Shown here piece by piece: positions 32,776-42,979 of a stretch of DNA of 64,000 bases (position 1 is its first letter; each line of letters starts with the position of its first letter). Source of the DNA: Roseobacter sp. GAI101 (GTDB lineage Bacteria; Pseudomonadota; Alphaproteobacteria; Rhodobacterales; Rhodobacteraceae). The DNA lies in the NCBI RefSeq assembly GCF_000156335.1, contig NZ_DS999213.1, positions 3,340,111-3,404,110 on the forward strand, read 5' to 3'. A program made the position numbers and the translations under genes. The notes under the pieces are model-generated. The model was not told the DNA's origin. It saw only the letters and a program-made list of their open reading frames with translations, and ran no database searches.

Positions 32776-34230
32776 ATGGGTATGCGTTTTCTTCGGCAAA
32801 GCATGATCGGGCTGTTTCTTGCAGCGATGACGCTGGGGCTTTTGATCTTTGCGGTCGATCTGGTTGGCGGCGCTGTCCAGAAACGCATGGCGGATGAACC
32901 TGAGGCTCGCGTACCGCGCGAGCGGGTGTTCTCTGTCAATGTGCGGACGGCAACGCCCGGGACCGAAGTGCCAATTCTCGAAAGCTTTGGCGCAGTCCAA
33001 AGCCGCCGCACGCTTGAACTGCGCGCCGCGGTCGGGGGCCGCGTGACAGAGCTGGCACCGGGGTTTGAAGATGGCGGTGTTGTGGAGGCCGGGCAGGTCC
33101 TGATCCGGCTTGATCGCGCCGATGCCCTGGCCGAGGTTGCGCGCGCCAAAAGCGCTGTTCAGGATGCAACTGCCGAAGGCCGCGATGCCGCGCGTGCGCT
33201 TGATCTGGCCCGTGATGAGCAGGCAGCGGCCGAGGAACAGGCCGCCTTGCGCGCCCGTGCTTTCCAGCGTCAGGCTGATCTGGCGGATCGCGGCGTCGGG
33301 ACGGCGATTGCAACGGAAACGGCAGAACTGGCAGCGTCAAGCGCGCGGCAGGCGGTTCTTGCCCGCCGTCAGGTCGTGACCCAGACCGAAGCGCGGATTG
33401 ACCAGGCCGCGAGCCTTCTGTCACGGACGAAAATCGCGCTGGCCGATGCGGAACGGCGTTTGGCCGAAACGACGATCACCGCACCTTTCGACGGGACATT
33501 GACGGAAACAGCCGTCGTCGAAGGCGGGTTGGTGTCTGCAAATGAACGGCTGGCCGAATTGATTGACCCGCGCGATCTTGAGGTGTCGTTCCGCGTGTCA
33601 ACGGCGCAATATGCGCGTTTGATCGATGAAAACGGCGCGCTGATCAAGGCGGATATCACTGCGCGGCTGGACGTGGCCGGCATTGACCTTGAGGCGACTG
33701 GGGCGATCACCCGCGCCAGTGCGGCAGCGGGCGAAGGGGCCAGCGGGCGGCTGATTTTCGCGTCGCTGACCCAAGCACGGGGCTTCAAGCCGGGGGATTT
33801 CGTCACCGTGAGTGTGCAAGAGCCTGCGCTGGACATGGTCATCCGACTGCCAAGCTCTGCGCTGGATGCGCAGGGCCGCGTGCTGGTCTTGGACGACGAG
33901 AACCGGCTTGAGACGACGCAGGTTGAAGTACTGCGTCGCGTCGGGGATGCCGTGCTGGTCCGCGGCACTATCGCGGGGCGTGAAGTGGTCGAGGCGCGGT
34001 CGCCCTTGCTGGGGGCTGGTATCGCCGTCAAGCCGCTGCGCGCGGGTGCTGCGCCGGACGTCCCTCAAATGATCGAGCTTACCCAGGAGCGCCGGGCCAA
34101 GCTGGTGGCCTTTGTCGAAGCCAACACCCGCATGCCCAAAGAAGCGAAAGCCCGCGTATTGGCGCAGTTGTCAGAACCGCAGGTGCCCGCGCAGATGATC
34201 GAGCGGATTGAAAGCCGGATGGGGGGATAA
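32776..34230 (+). CDS. RND efflux periplasmic adaptor (HlyD/AcrA family) with C-terminal extension
   Basis: A 484-residue membrane fusion protein. An N-terminal helix (about 9-30), lipoyl-like half (RTLELRAAVGGRVTELAPGF), a long coiled coil rich in Ala and Glu (about 110-215), the second lipoyl half (TITAPFDGTLTETAVVEGG) and a beta-barrel domain are visible in order. The last about 55 residues (from TQERRAKLVAFVEAN) form a charged helical extension not usual in AcrA-type proteins. The start is ATG 32776 or 32782. It is followed four bases later by the RND pump. No outer-membrane factor gene is adjacent. Confidence 0.87.
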   Translation: MGMRFLRQSMIGLFLAAMTLGLLIFAVDLVGGAVQKRMADEPEARVPRERVFSVNVRTATPGTEVPILESFGAVQSRRTLELRAAVGGRVTELAPGFEDGGVVEAGQVLIRLDRADALAEVARAKSAVQDATAEGRDAARALDLARDEQAAAEEQAALRARAFQRQADLADRGVGTAIATETAELAASSARQAVLARRQVVTQTEARIDQAASLLSRTKIALADAERRLAETTITAPFDGTLTETAVVEGGLVSANERLAELIDPRDLEVSFRVSTAQYARLIDENGALIKADITARLDVAGIDLEATGAITRASAAAGEGASGRLIFASLTQARGFKPGDFVTVSVQEPALDMVIRLPSSALDAQGRVLVLDDENRLETTQVEVLRRVGDAVLVRGTIAGREVVEARSPLLGAGIAVKPLRAGAAPDVPQMIELTQERRAKLVAFVEANTRMPKEAKARVLAQLSEPQVPAQMIERIESRMGG

Positions 34231-34234
34231 GCGG

Positions 34235-37200
34235 ATGGCCGAACCTGCGTTCCGCAAATCCGGCGGCATCCTGTCCTATTTCGTGCGCCACAAGACGGCA
34301 GCGAATTTGTTGCTGGTCTTGCTGCTGGTGTCCGGTGTGGCCTCCGCCCCCAATATGCGGGCGCAGTTTTTTCCCGACGTTATTCTGGACAGCGTGACCG
34401 TCACGACCGTCTGGACAGGGGCGGGGGCCGAAGACGTGGACAGCGCGATCGTTCAGGTGCTTGAACCGGCGCTGTTGACGGTAGAAGGGGTCGAAAGTTC
34501 GACCGCCGCATCGCGCGAAGGCAGCGGGACAATCACGCTTGAGTTCGAGCCGGACTGGGACATGGCCCGCGCGGCGACCGATGTGCAGACAGCGGTTGAT
34601 GCCGTGACGACACTGCCCGAAGATGCCGAAGACCCGGTCGTGCGCCGTGGCACATGGCGCGACAGGGTGACAGATGTGGTGATCACGGGGCCGATCAGCC
34701 CCGAACAGTTGGGCCGCTTTGCCGACGAATTTGTCTCGCGGCTTTTTGCGGTCGGGGTGACGCGCAGCACCATTCAGGGTGTCGCATCGCCCGAGACCTT
34801 GATCGAAGTGCCGTCGACCAAGCTGATCGGCTATGACATCACCATGGCTGAAATTGCCACCGTCATCGCAGCCGAGGTTGACGCCGACCCTGCTGGCGAT
34901 GTGACGGGGGCCAATGCCCGCGTACGCACGGGGACGGCAAAACGCAGCGCCGAGGCGCTTTCAGGTGTGGTCTTGCGTAGCAATGCGGATGGATCGACGC
35001 TGACCGTGGGCGATGTGGCACGGGTGATCGAGCGTGGCTCTGACCGCGAGGTGGGGTATTTTGTCGGCGAAGACCCCGCAATTTCCGTGCGCATCGACCG
35101 CTCTGACGGGGGGGATGCCATCGGCATCCAACACAGCGTCGAAGAAGTCGCGGGTGATATGGCCGTCATGCTGCCCCAGGGGGTGACGATCGAATTGATC
35201 CGCACGAGGGCGGCGGCGATTACTGGCCGTCTTGACCTGTTGATTGACAACGGTCTGATGGGGCTGGCGTTGGTTGTCAGTCTGTTGTTCCTGTTTCTGA
35301 ATGCGCGCACCGCGTTTTGGGTCGCAGCGGGCATTCCGGTCGCCATGGCGGCAGCGATTGCGCTGATGTATGCGGGCGGCATTACCATCAACATGATTTC
35401 GCTTTTCGGGTTGATCATCACGCTGGGCATTGTTGTCGATGACGCTATCGTGGTCGGAGAGCACGCCGATTACCGCCATAAGGAGCTTGGTGAGACACCT
35501 TATCAGGCGGCTGAAAACGCCGCGCGGCGCATGTCAAAGCCGGTATTTGCGGCAACGATGACCACGATCATCGCATTCTTCGGGTTGCTGGCCGTGGGCG
35601 GGCGCTTTGGCAGTCTGATCGGGGATATCCCTTTTACGGTGATTGCCGTCCTGGCCGCGTCCTTGGTGGAATGTTTCTTGATCCTGCCCAACCACATGGC
35701 CCACGCGATGATTTCCGGTGCCAAGGAACGCTGGTACGACATCCCGAGCCGCGTGGTGAACAAAGGCTTTGTCTGGGTGCGGGAAACCCTGTTTCGTCCC
35801 TTCATGGCGGGCGTGATCAAGGCTCGATATGTGGTGCTGGCGGGTGTGGTTGCTGTGCTCGCCTCGCAGGTCGCTTTGTTCATCCAGGGCGATGTGCAAT
35901 GGCGGTTTTTCAACGCACCTGAACGCGGGTCGGTCACCGGTAACTTTGCCATGGTTGAAGGGGCCACGCGCGAAGACACGCTGGCGATGATGCGTGAAAT
36001 GCAGCGCGCCACCGAGGCCCTGGGGGTCGAATATGCCGAGCGCCATGGCACCAACCCCATCGATTATGTGATTGCCCAGATCGGCGGCAATGCGGGACGC
36101 GGTCTGGATGGTGCCGACAGCAAGGACGAGGATTTGCTGGGCGGTATTTCGATTGAACTGATCGATGCTGATCTGCGGCCCTATTCCAGCTTTGCCTTTG
36201 TCGGCGAATTGCAGGAAGCCGTTGTGAATCACCCGCTGGTCGAGACAGTCAGCTTTCGCGGCTGGCGTTCGGGCCCCGGGGGCGATGCGCTGGATGTCCA
36301 GTTTTACGGTGCCGACACCGATGTGCTGAAAGCCGCGTCAGAAGACCTGCAAAACGCATTGCGCCAATTCCCCGAGGTTAGCGCCGTGCAGGACAATCTG
36401 GCCTATGACAAGGAAGAGCTGATCCTTGATCTGACCCCCCAAGGGCAGTCGTTGGGCTTTACCATCGACACGCTGGGCCGCGCGTTGCGCAACCGTCTTG
36501 CCGGGATCGAGGCCGCGACCTATCCCGATGGCCCCCGCTCCGCCACGATCCGGGTCGAACTGCCCGAAGGTGAATTGACGGCCGATTTTCTGGACCGCAC
36601 CCAAATGCGCACGCCGGGGGGCCAATATGTGCCGTTGGCCGACATCGTCAGTGTCGACAGGCGCACGGGGTTCAGCACGGTGCGGCGCGAAAACGGGATC
36701 AGGTTGATCTCGGTCACCGGTGACATTTCGGAAGACGATGCCGCCCGCGCGACAGAGATCACTGCGGCGATGCAGGACGAGATCCTGCCGCGCATTGCGT
36801 CCGAACGGCAGGTCGAATTCCGCATTTCTGGCCTGAGTGAACAGGAAAACACCTTCCTGTCAGAAGCTTTGACCGGATTGATCCTTGTGCTGACGGGCAT
36901 CTATCTGGTGCTGGCCTGGGTCTTTGGCAGCTGGACGCGTCCCTTGGTGGTGATGGCGGTGATTCCGTTCGGGCTGGTCGGGACGATCTATGGCCATGCC
37001 CTTTGGGATGTACCGCTAAGCATGTTCACCGTCGTGGGCCTGCTGGGGATGACGGGGATCATCATCAATGATTCCATCGTTCTGGTCGGGACAATTGACG
37101 AATATGGCGAAACGCGCGGATTGATCCCGTCGATCATCGACGGCGCGGCAGACCGGTTGCGGCCCGTCATGTTGACCACTCTGACCACCGTGCTGGGCAT

Positions 37201-37636
37201 GGCACCGCTGCTCTACGAGCAAAGCCAGCAGGCCCAGTTCCTGAAGCCGACGGTGATCACACTGGTCTATGGCTTGGGTTTCGGGATGTTTCTGGTCTTG
37301 CTTGTGGTACCTGCGCTGATTGCCGTTCAGCATGATGTTTCGCGGCAAATCCGCGCGATGCGCCGCGGGTTGCGGGGGCGGGCGCGCGGGTTGCGTTTTG
37401 GGCTGATCGGGCTTTGGGCCGTGATGCTGGCGTGGGCTGCGATCACGTTGGGCTGGGCGGGGATTTACGGCGCGCTTTATCCGGGGCTCGCAGCCATGAT
37501 GCCGTCTTTGGCGGGAATGGCTCCGCTCACGGCTGCGTTGGTGATCTTTATCGGCGGGGCTGCGGTGATCGCGCTGGGCGGCTATATCATCGGTGCGGTT
37601 GCGTTCGGCGTGCAGCGGCGCAAACAGGCGGGCTGA
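34235..37636 (+). CDS. RND-family efflux permease (AcrB/MdtB-like) with two extra C-terminal helices
   Basis: A 1133-residue inner-membrane pump: first helix about 20-38, large periplasmic loop, helices around 340-460 including the proton-relay GIVVDDAIVVGEHADYR, second half with another loop, then MVLVVPALIA-like final helices. After the usual twelfth helix and a basic loop (MRRGLRGRARGLRFG) two further hydrophobic segments follow (about 1060-1080 and 1105-1127). Substrates unknown. I start at ATG 34235 with a GGGGGATAAGCGG upstream region. Confidence 0.9.
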   Translation: MAEPAFRKSGGILSYFVRHKTAANLLLVLLLVSGVASAPNMRAQFFPDVILDSVTVTTVWTGAGAEDVDSAIVQVLEPALLTVEGVESSTAASREGSGTITLEFEPDWDMARAATDVQTAVDAVTTLPEDAEDPVVRRGTWRDRVTDVVITGPISPEQLGRFADEFVSRLFAVGVTRSTIQGVASPETLIEVPSTKLIGYDITMAEIATVIAAEVDADPAGDVTGANARVRTGTAKRSAEALSGVVLRSNADGSTLTVGDVARVIERGSDREVGYFVGEDPAISVRIDRSDGGDAIGIQHSVEEVAGDMAVMLPQGVTIELIRTRAAAITGRLDLLIDNGLMGLALVVSLLFLFLNARTAFWVAAGIPVAMAAAIALMYAGGITINMISLFGLIITLGIVVDDAIVVGEHADYRHKELGETPYQAAENAARRMSKPVFAATMTTIIAFFGLLAVGGRFGSLIGDIPFTVIAVLAASLVECFLILPNHMAHAMISGAKERWYDIPSRVVNKGFVWVRETLFRPFMAGVIKARYVVLAGVVAVLASQVALFIQGDVQWRFFNAPERGSVTGNFAMVEGATREDTLAMMREMQRATEALGVEYAERHGTNPIDYVIAQIGGNAGRGLDGADSKDEDLLGGISIELIDADLRPYSSFAFVGELQEAVVNHPLVETVSFRGWRSGPGGDALDVQFYGADTDVLKAASEDLQNALRQFPEVSAVQDNLAYDKEELILDLTPQGQSLGFTIDTLGRALRNRLAGIEAATYPDGPRSATIRVELPEGELTADFLDRTQMRTPGGQYVPLADIVSVDRRTGFSTVRRENGIRLISVTGDISEDDAARATEITAAMQDEILPRIASERQVEFRISGLSEQENTFLSEALTGLILVLTGIYLVLAWVFGSWTRPLVVMAVIPFGLVGTIYGHALWDVPLSMFTVVGLLGMTGIIINDSIVLVGTIDEYGETRGLIPSIIDGAADRLRPVMLTTLTTVLGMAPLLYEQSQQAQFLKPTVITLVYGLGFGMFLVLLVVPALIAVQHDVSRQIRAMRRGLRGRARGLRFGLIGLWAVMLAWAAITLGWAGIYGALYPGLAAMMPSLAGMAPLTAALVIFIGGAAVIALGGYIIGAVAFGVQRRKQAG

Positions 37637-38434
37637 TCAATCGGGCGTGCAGCCCAGAATATCAACCGAATGCTTGCTGCCCAAGACCGTGATGCGGACC
37701 GCCGCGCGGCTGATGGCCACGGTCGCACCGCCGACATGGGCCATATCGACCTTTGCCTTCAGGATATTGCCTTTGCGGCTGGTGTCGGCTTCGCTGACCC
37801 AGATGTCGGGGTTGCCGGATTCGATCACCACCACTTCCTGACCTCCGGCATCGGGGAGGGTCAGCGAGGCCTCAAGCTGCACGTCACCGTCCGTGACCGT
37901 CATGGTGCAGGTAGCCTTGGTCACGCCTGCCTCTTTCGCGGAATAGGGGCGCTGCGCAAGCGATGCGGCAATGGCGGGCACGGCACGGGTGGCTTCCGTG
38001 TCGATCAGGCCCTGAATATGCAGCGTTGCTGGCACGCAGATATCAAGGCAGACGCCCATGTCGATCGTGGTCTTCAGCATCACCGGCGCGCCCTTGTCCG
38101 GCGTGGTGATCATCAGGGGCAGCAGCACCTGGTCGCGGTAGCCGATCGTCGTGAGGTTCTTTTCGCGAAACACGGTGGGGGCTGGCCATTCAACATCGAC
38201 GGCGGACAGATTTTCAGAGCCGGTCCAGTCGAAATGCGGCGGGATGCCCATGTCACCGGGGGCGCGCCAATAGGTTTTCCACCCGGGTGCCATGGTCATG
38301 CGGATCGCCGCGACACGGTTGCCATCGGGCAGCACCCATCCTTGCAACAGTTCGCCCTTGATCACATCCATGGCGACGGCGGGCAGTGGTGCCAGCATCA
38401 TGGCAGCCAAAAGGGGGATCATTTTTGTTTTCAT
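37637..38434 (-). CDS. DsbD N-terminal-domain-like periplasmic protein
   Basis: A 265-residue secreted protein. A signal peptide (about 1-21, ending AVAM) precedes a domain resembling the N-terminal cysteine-containing domain of DsbD: GWKTYWRAPGDMGIPPHFDW, then GVCLDICVPA with Cys129 and Cys133 (C-x3-C), a likely redox-active pair. Additional cysteines sit near the middle and C-terminus (CTMTV, ILGCTPD). No membrane or thioredoxin domain is attached, so it would act as a soluble thiol carrier or bind copper. Function is inferred. Confidence 0.75.
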   Translation of the reverse strand: MKTKMIPLLAAMMLAPLPAVAMDVIKGELLQGWVLPDGNRVAAIRMTMAPGWKTYWRAPGDMGIPPHFDWTGSENLSAVDVEWPAPTVFREKNLTTIGYRDQVLLPLMITTPDKGAPVMLKTTIDMGVCLDICVPATLHIQGLIDTEATRAVPAIAASLAQRPYSAKEAGVTKATCTMTVTDGDVQLEASLTLPDAGGQEVVVIESGNPDIWVSEADTSRKGNILKAKVDMAHVGGATVAISRAAVRITVLGSKHSVDILGCTPD

Positions 38435-38561
38435 ACCCCTTCATGGTGCAAGAGCGGTAGACTGCCAAGTCACGTTTGTATCATGAAACGCTACAAAGCG
38501 GTGGGTTGAAAGCAGCGCCGCGCCGCGCCATGCTGTCTGCAATGGAAAGGGGCCTTTAGAC

Positions 38562-39122
38562 ATGGAAATGGACCTGACAGGTCAGTTGCTGATTGCGATG
38601 CCCGGTATGGGTGACCCCCGATTCGACCATTCGGTGATTTTCATCTGCACCCATAATGCGGATGGCGCGATGGGATTGATCGTCAATAAACTGGCATCCA
38701 CCCTGAAATTGACCGACGTCCTTGAACGGCTGAGCAGCGTCGACATGGAAGACAAATCCGGCCTTGGCGTTCACATCGGTGGCCCGGTCGAGACCGAGCG
38801 CGGCTTTGTGCTGCACAGCCCGGAATACCGGTCTGTGATGCAAACGCTTGATGTGTCTGATGATTTCGCCATGACGGCGACTTTGGATATTCTCGAAGAC
38901 ATCGCGCGGGGCAAAGGGCCTGAACACGCGATGCTGATGCTGGGCTATGCGGGCTGGGGCGCGCACCAGCTTGAGAATGAGATCGCGCAAAACGGTTGGC
39001 TGACCTGCAAGGCCACGCCCGAGATCGTGTTCGACGCGCATAATGACAGGAAATGGTCCGCCGCGCTGTCGTCCTTGGGAATCGATCCGCTTGGCCTAAG
39101 CGCGACTGCCGGGCACGCCTGA
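38562..39122 (+). CDS. YqgE/AlgH family protein
   Basis: A 186-residue protein beginning [20 protein letters not shown], with GAMGLIVNK near 43-51, [14 protein letters not shown] and [14 protein letters not shown], all standard for the YqgE/AlgH family. Function in bacteria is not established; it was named for a link to alginate control in Pseudomonas. Ends next to the convergent Sua5/TsaC gene. Confidence 0.92.
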   Translation: MEMDLTGQLLIAMPGMGDPRFDHSVIFICTHNADGAMGLIVNKLASTLKLTDVLERLSSVDMEDKSGLGVHIGGPVETERGFVLHSPEYRSVMQTLDVSDDFAMTATLDILEDIARGKGPEHAMLMLGYAGWGAHQLENEIAQNGWLTCKATPEIVFDAHNDRKWSAALSSLGIDPLGLSATAGHA

Positions 39123-40055
39123 TCAGCGCGGTGCCGCCGCGCGTTCCAGCCTGTCGTTGATTGCGCGGCCTAGCCCGTGATCGGGTACCGGGGCCACGGC
39201 GATAGGCTTGTCCATCGCGTCGAGGGCATGCAGGTGATCAAATAGATGTGCGGCTGCTTCGATCAGATCGCCCGTCGGTGACAGGTTCAGATCGCCATCG
39301 ACGGGACCAAAGCCCAGCATCACTTCACCGGGATTGGCGGACAGCGCATTCAGCCTTACCCGCGCGTTCGGCGCATAATGTGACGCAAGCTGACCGGGGG
39401 CGATGATCTCGGCCCCATTTGCGATCTCAAGTGGCTCACCCAAGGCGGCCTCGATCGCCTCGACCGGCAGACCGCCTGCGCGCAGCAGTGTCGGGCGTGG
39501 CGTATGAAGGCCAATGATCGTGCTTTCCAACCCGACGGGGCAGGGGCCGGCATCCAGTACCGCGTCGATCTTGCCGCCCAGACCGTCCAGCACGTGCCGG
39601 GCTGTCGTGGCGCTGATCCGGCCCGACGGGTTGGCAGACGGGGCGGCGACCGGCCCGCCGAAAGCGGTCAGAACCTGATGCGCCGCGTCCAGCGCAGGAA
39701 CCCGTATTGCCACGCTGTTCAGGCCGGCGGTAACAAGGGACGACAACCCGTGATCGGGGGCGAGAGGCAGCACCAGGGTCAGGGGGCCGGGCCAGAAAGC
39801 GGTCGCCAGAACCTCGGCCAGATCGGACCAGAGGCCGTAGCGCCGGGCCTGCTGCGTTTCAGCCAGATGAACGATCAGCGGATTGAAGCTGGGCCTGCCC
39901 TTGGCGGCATAGATGCGTGCCACTGCCGCGCCATTGCACGCATCAGCCGCCAGCCCATAGACCGTTTCCGTAGGGATCGCGACCAGACCGCCACTGCGTA
40001 AAAGGGTCGCAGCGCGGTCGATACCGGCCAGATCAGGGCGCAGAATTTCGGTCAT
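39123..40055 (-). CDS. Threonylcarbamoyl-AMP synthase (Sua5/TsaC type)
   Basis: Makes the threonylcarbamoyl-adenylate used for the t6A37 modification of tRNAs. The 310-residue protein has the YrdC domain (VAIPTETVYGLAADA, AKGRPSFNPLIVHL, APSANPSGRISATT) and a C-terminal Sua5 domain (about 215-305), so it is the two-domain Sua5 form. ATG at 40055 chosen because homology begins soon after (GGLVAIPTET); the in-frame N-terminal extension to 40217 is not supported. Confidence 0.92.
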   Translation of the reverse strand: MTEILRPDLAGIDRAATLLRSGGLVAIPTETVYGLAADACNGAAVARIYAAKGRPSFNPLIVHLAETQQARRYGLWSDLAEVLATAFWPGPLTLVLPLAPDHGLSSLVTAGLNSVAIRVPALDAAHQVLTAFGGPVAAPSANPSGRISATTARHVLDGLGGKIDAVLDAGPCPVGLESTIIGLHTPRPTLLRAGGLPVEAIEAALGEPLEIANGAEIIAPGQLASHYAPNARVRLNALSANPGEVMLGFGPVDGDLNLSPTGDLIEAAAHLFDHLHALDAMDKPIAVAPVPDHGLGRAINDRLERAAAPR

Positions 40056-40210
40056 CGCGTCATCATCACCTCTATGACGCCGCGTTTCGGGTTGCGGCGG
40101 GATGGCTTGCACATCATTCTGACAAAAAAGCGCCCATGATTTCAGACGTGGGCTTATCAGATCGCCGTTCGGTTTGCCACGCGAACCCACGCGCATAAAG
40201 GGGGAAAACC

Positions 40211-41926
40211 ATGCCATATCGTGCAGCCGTCGAAGATTACAACTTTTTGTTCGACCATGTCGTCAAACTGGACGCGGTCCGCGGCACCGACAAGTTCGAG
40301 GATGCCACGGATGACGTGATCCGCGCGATCCTCGAAGAGGCAGGCAAGCTGTGCAACGAGGTGCTGGCCCCCTTGCAGCGCCCCGGCGACCTTGATCCGG
40401 CGCGGCTGGAAAACGGTGTGGTGCGGACATCGAACGGCTATGCCGACGGGTTCAAGGCCATCGCGGACGGCGGTTGGATCGGCATCAGCGCAGACCCGGA
40501 ATATGGCGGCATGGGCTTGCCCCTTAGCCTCGCCAGCGCGGTGAACGAGATGATGAGCGGCGCGTGCCTGTCGCTGCAACTGGCCCCCTTGATGAGCCAA
40601 GGCCAGATCGAGGCACTGGAGCACCACGCCAGCGACGCGATCAAGGACCTGTACCTGCCCAAGCTGATCTCGGGCGAATGGACCGGGACGATGAACCTGA
40701 CGGAACCGCAGGCAGGGTCCGACGTGGGTGCGTTGGCGTCCAAGGCCGAAGACAACGGCGACGGGACGTTCAGTATCTCGGGCCAAAAGATCTACATCAG
40801 CTGGGGCGACAATGATTTCGCGGAAAACGTCTGCCATCTGGTACTGGCGCGCTTGCCGGGAGCCCCTGCGGGCACCAAGGGGATCAGCCTTTTCCTTGTG
40901 CCGAAAATCCTGCCGAATGACGACGGGACACTGGGCAAGGCGAACAGCCTCAAGGTCGTGAGCCTTGAACACAAGATGGGCCTGCACGGATCGCCGACAT
41001 GCGTGATGCAATATGACCAGGCCACCGGTTGGCTGGTGGGGCCTGAACAAGGCGGGATGGCCGCGATGTTCACCATGATGAACAACGCGCGTCTGGGGGT
41101 TGGCGAACAGGGCATCGGCGTGGCCGAAGGCGCGTATCAGCACGCGCTGGCCTATGCGCTGGACCGCAAGCAGGGCAAGACCTCAACCGCTGACGGCACG
41201 GGCAGCATCGTAGACCACGCCGATGTGCGTCGCATGCTGATGACGATGAAGGCCGACACCTTCGCCGCCCGCGCCATCGCCCTAAGCTGCGCGGTCGCCA
41301 TCGACATGACCAACGCCACGGGCGAGGCCGACTGGAAATCCCGCGCGGCCTTCCTGACCCCGATTGCCAAGGCATTCGGCACCGACACCGGCATAGCCGT
41401 GTCAGAGACCGGTGTGCAGGTTCACGGGGGCATGGGCGTGATCGAAGAAACCGGAGCCGCGCAATATTGCCGCGACGTACGGGTGACGGCGATCTACGAA
41501 GGCACCAACGGCATTCAGGCGATGGACCTTGTGGCACGCAAGATGATGGATGGCGGTGATGCCGCGTACCGTCTGCTGGACGAGATCGAAGCCGATGCCG
41601 AAGCCGCCCGCGAGGCGTTTCCGAACATGGCCGACGCGGTCTGGCAGGCCTCTGAAACACTGCGCGAGGCAACGGAATGGCTGGTGTCGCAGACCGATCT
41701 GGACAACCGTTTCGCCGGGGCCGTGCCTTATCTGCGGGCCTTCGCTCGGGTCTTGGGTGCTCATCTGCACCTCAAGGCGGCGCTGGCAGACAAGGGCGGC
41801 GCGCGCGAGAAGCTGGCACGGTTCTACATCCTGCGCCTGCTGCCCGAACATGTCGGTCTGCTGACCCATGCACAGGCAGGCAAGGCCGACCTCTTTGCCA
41901 TGACCGCTGACGAATTGGCCGTTTGA
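40211..41926 (+). CDS. Acyl-CoA dehydrogenase, DmdC-like
   Basis: A 571-residue FAD enzyme with the acyl-CoA dehydrogenase signatures: LTEPQAGSDVGAL, MGLHGSPTCVMQYD, QVHGGMGVIEETGAAQYCRDVRVTAIYEGTNGIQ, and a long C-terminal helical domain typical of DmdC and related FadE-type proteins. The catalytic Glu is the one in YEGTNGIQ. DmdC oxidises methylmercaptopropionyl-CoA in DMSP demethylation, common in Roseobacters, but no dmdB or dmdD is beside it, so a general fatty acyl-CoA role is equally likely. AAAGGGGG precedes the ATG. It overlaps the MBL gene by one base. Confidence 0.88.
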   Translation: MPYRAAVEDYNFLFDHVVKLDAVRGTDKFEDATDDVIRAILEEAGKLCNEVLAPLQRPGDLDPARLENGVVRTSNGYADGFKAIADGGWIGISADPEYGGMGLPLSLASAVNEMMSGACLSLQLAPLMSQGQIEALEHHASDAIKDLYLPKLISGEWTGTMNLTEPQAGSDVGALASKAEDNGDGTFSISGQKIYISWGDNDFAENVCHLVLARLPGAPAGTKGISLFLVPKILPNDDGTLGKANSLKVVSLEHKMGLHGSPTCVMQYDQATGWLVGPEQGGMAAMFTMMNNARLGVGEQGIGVAEGAYQHALAYALDRKQGKTSTADGTGSIVDHADVRRMLMTMKADTFAARAIALSCAVAIDMTNATGEADWKSRAAFLTPIAKAFGTDTGIAVSETGVQVHGGMGVIEETGAAQYCRDVRVTAIYEGTNGIQAMDLVARKMMDGGDAAYRLLDEIEADAEAAREAFPNMADAVWQASETLREATEWLVSQTDLDNRFAGAVPYLRAFARVLGAHLHLKAALADKGGAREKLARFYILRLLPEHVGLLTHAQAGKADLFAMTADELAV

Positions 41927-42975
41927 TGTTAGATAAAAAACCTGTCGGCCTTCGGTATCCGTGGGAAACGCCACCGGCCCATGATGCGGCGATCGAAATT
42001 GCCCCCGGTGTCTTGTGGTTGCGCCTGCCGCTGCCGATGAAGCTGGACCATGTGAATGTCTATGCCTTCGACGAGGGCGACAGCTGGACCATCATCGACA
42101 CCGGCTTTTCGTCGAAAAAGGCCAAGGCGATCTGGGGCGATCTGATGGCGGGCCCCTTGGGCGGCAAACCGGTTTCGCGGGTCATCGTGACCCACCACCA
42201 TCCCGATCACATCGGGTTGGCGGGCTGGTTCCAGACTGAACACGGGGCCGAACTGGTCACCACCCGCACCGCGTGGCTGACCGCGCGGATGTTGACGCTG
42301 GACGCGCAAGAAGCCCCGGCCGCCGAAACGCTGGCGTTCTACAAGCTATCCGGCATGGACCGCGACTTGCACGACAAACGCGCCGCCGAACGGCCGTTCA
42401 ACTTTTCCGATGTGGTCGACCCGCTGCCCTTGGGCTTTACCCGGATCAAGCAAGGCGACCGGATCACCATCGGTGGGCGGGTGTTCGACGTGCATATGGG
42501 GAACGGCCACGCCCCCGAACATGCCACATTCTGGAGCAGGGACGACCATCTGGTGATCGCGGGTGATCAAATCCTGTCGTCTATCAGCCCGAATGTGGGC
42601 GTATATGCTACTGAACCCATGGCCGATCCCATCGGTGAATGGCTCGAGGCGTGCGAACGGCTCGCTCCGCTGGCGCGCGAGGATCATCTGGTGCTTGGTG
42701 GCCACAAACTGCCCTTCACCGGCCTGCCCACGCGGATGCGGCAGTTGATCGAAAACCACCATGGTGCGCTCAAGCGGCTGGTCAAGTTTATCGATACCCC
42801 GAAATCCGCTTCCGAATGCTTTCCGACCTTGTTCAAACGCAAGATCGGCGAGGGGGAATATGGATTGGCCCTGGTCGAAGCTGTCGCACATCTAAGTCAT
42901 CTGTATCAAACGGGCCTTGCCACCCGCAGCTTGCGCGCCGAGGATGGGGCGTGGGTGTATCAGGCAAAGGACTGA
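41926..42975 (+). CDS. MBL-fold metallohydrolase (LACTB2-like)
   Basis: A 349-residue hydrolase. The metal motif THHHPDHIG, a later GHAPEH, and the IIDTGFSS strand identify the metallo-beta-lactamase fold; the C-terminal about 80 residues look like the winged helix of LACTB2-type proteins. Starts at ATG 41926, sharing a base with the acyl-CoA dehydrogenase stop (TGATG). It may hydrolyse a thioester or other ester product of the upstream enzyme; not established. Confidence 0.87.
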   Translation: MLDKKPVGLRYPWETPPAHDAAIEIAPGVLWLRLPLPMKLDHVNVYAFDEGDSWTIIDTGFSSKKAKAIWGDLMAGPLGGKPVSRVIVTHHHPDHIGLAGWFQTEHGAELVTTRTAWLTARMLTLDAQEAPAAETLAFYKLSGMDRDLHDKRAAERPFNFSDVVDPLPLGFTRIKQGDRITIGGRVFDVHMGNGHAPEHATFWSRDDHLVIAGDQILSSISPNVGVYATEPMADPIGEWLEACERLAPLAREDHLVLGGHKLPFTGLPTRMRQLIENHHGALKRLVKFIDTPKSASECFPTLFKRKIGEGEYGLALVEAVAHLSHLYQTGLATRSLRAEDGAWVYQAKD

Positions 42976-42979
42976 CGGC

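Noticed and set aside
40157..41143. 328-codon minus-strand ORF inside the acyl-CoA dehydrogenase region
   Set aside because: Antisense shadow of a strong plus-strand gene.
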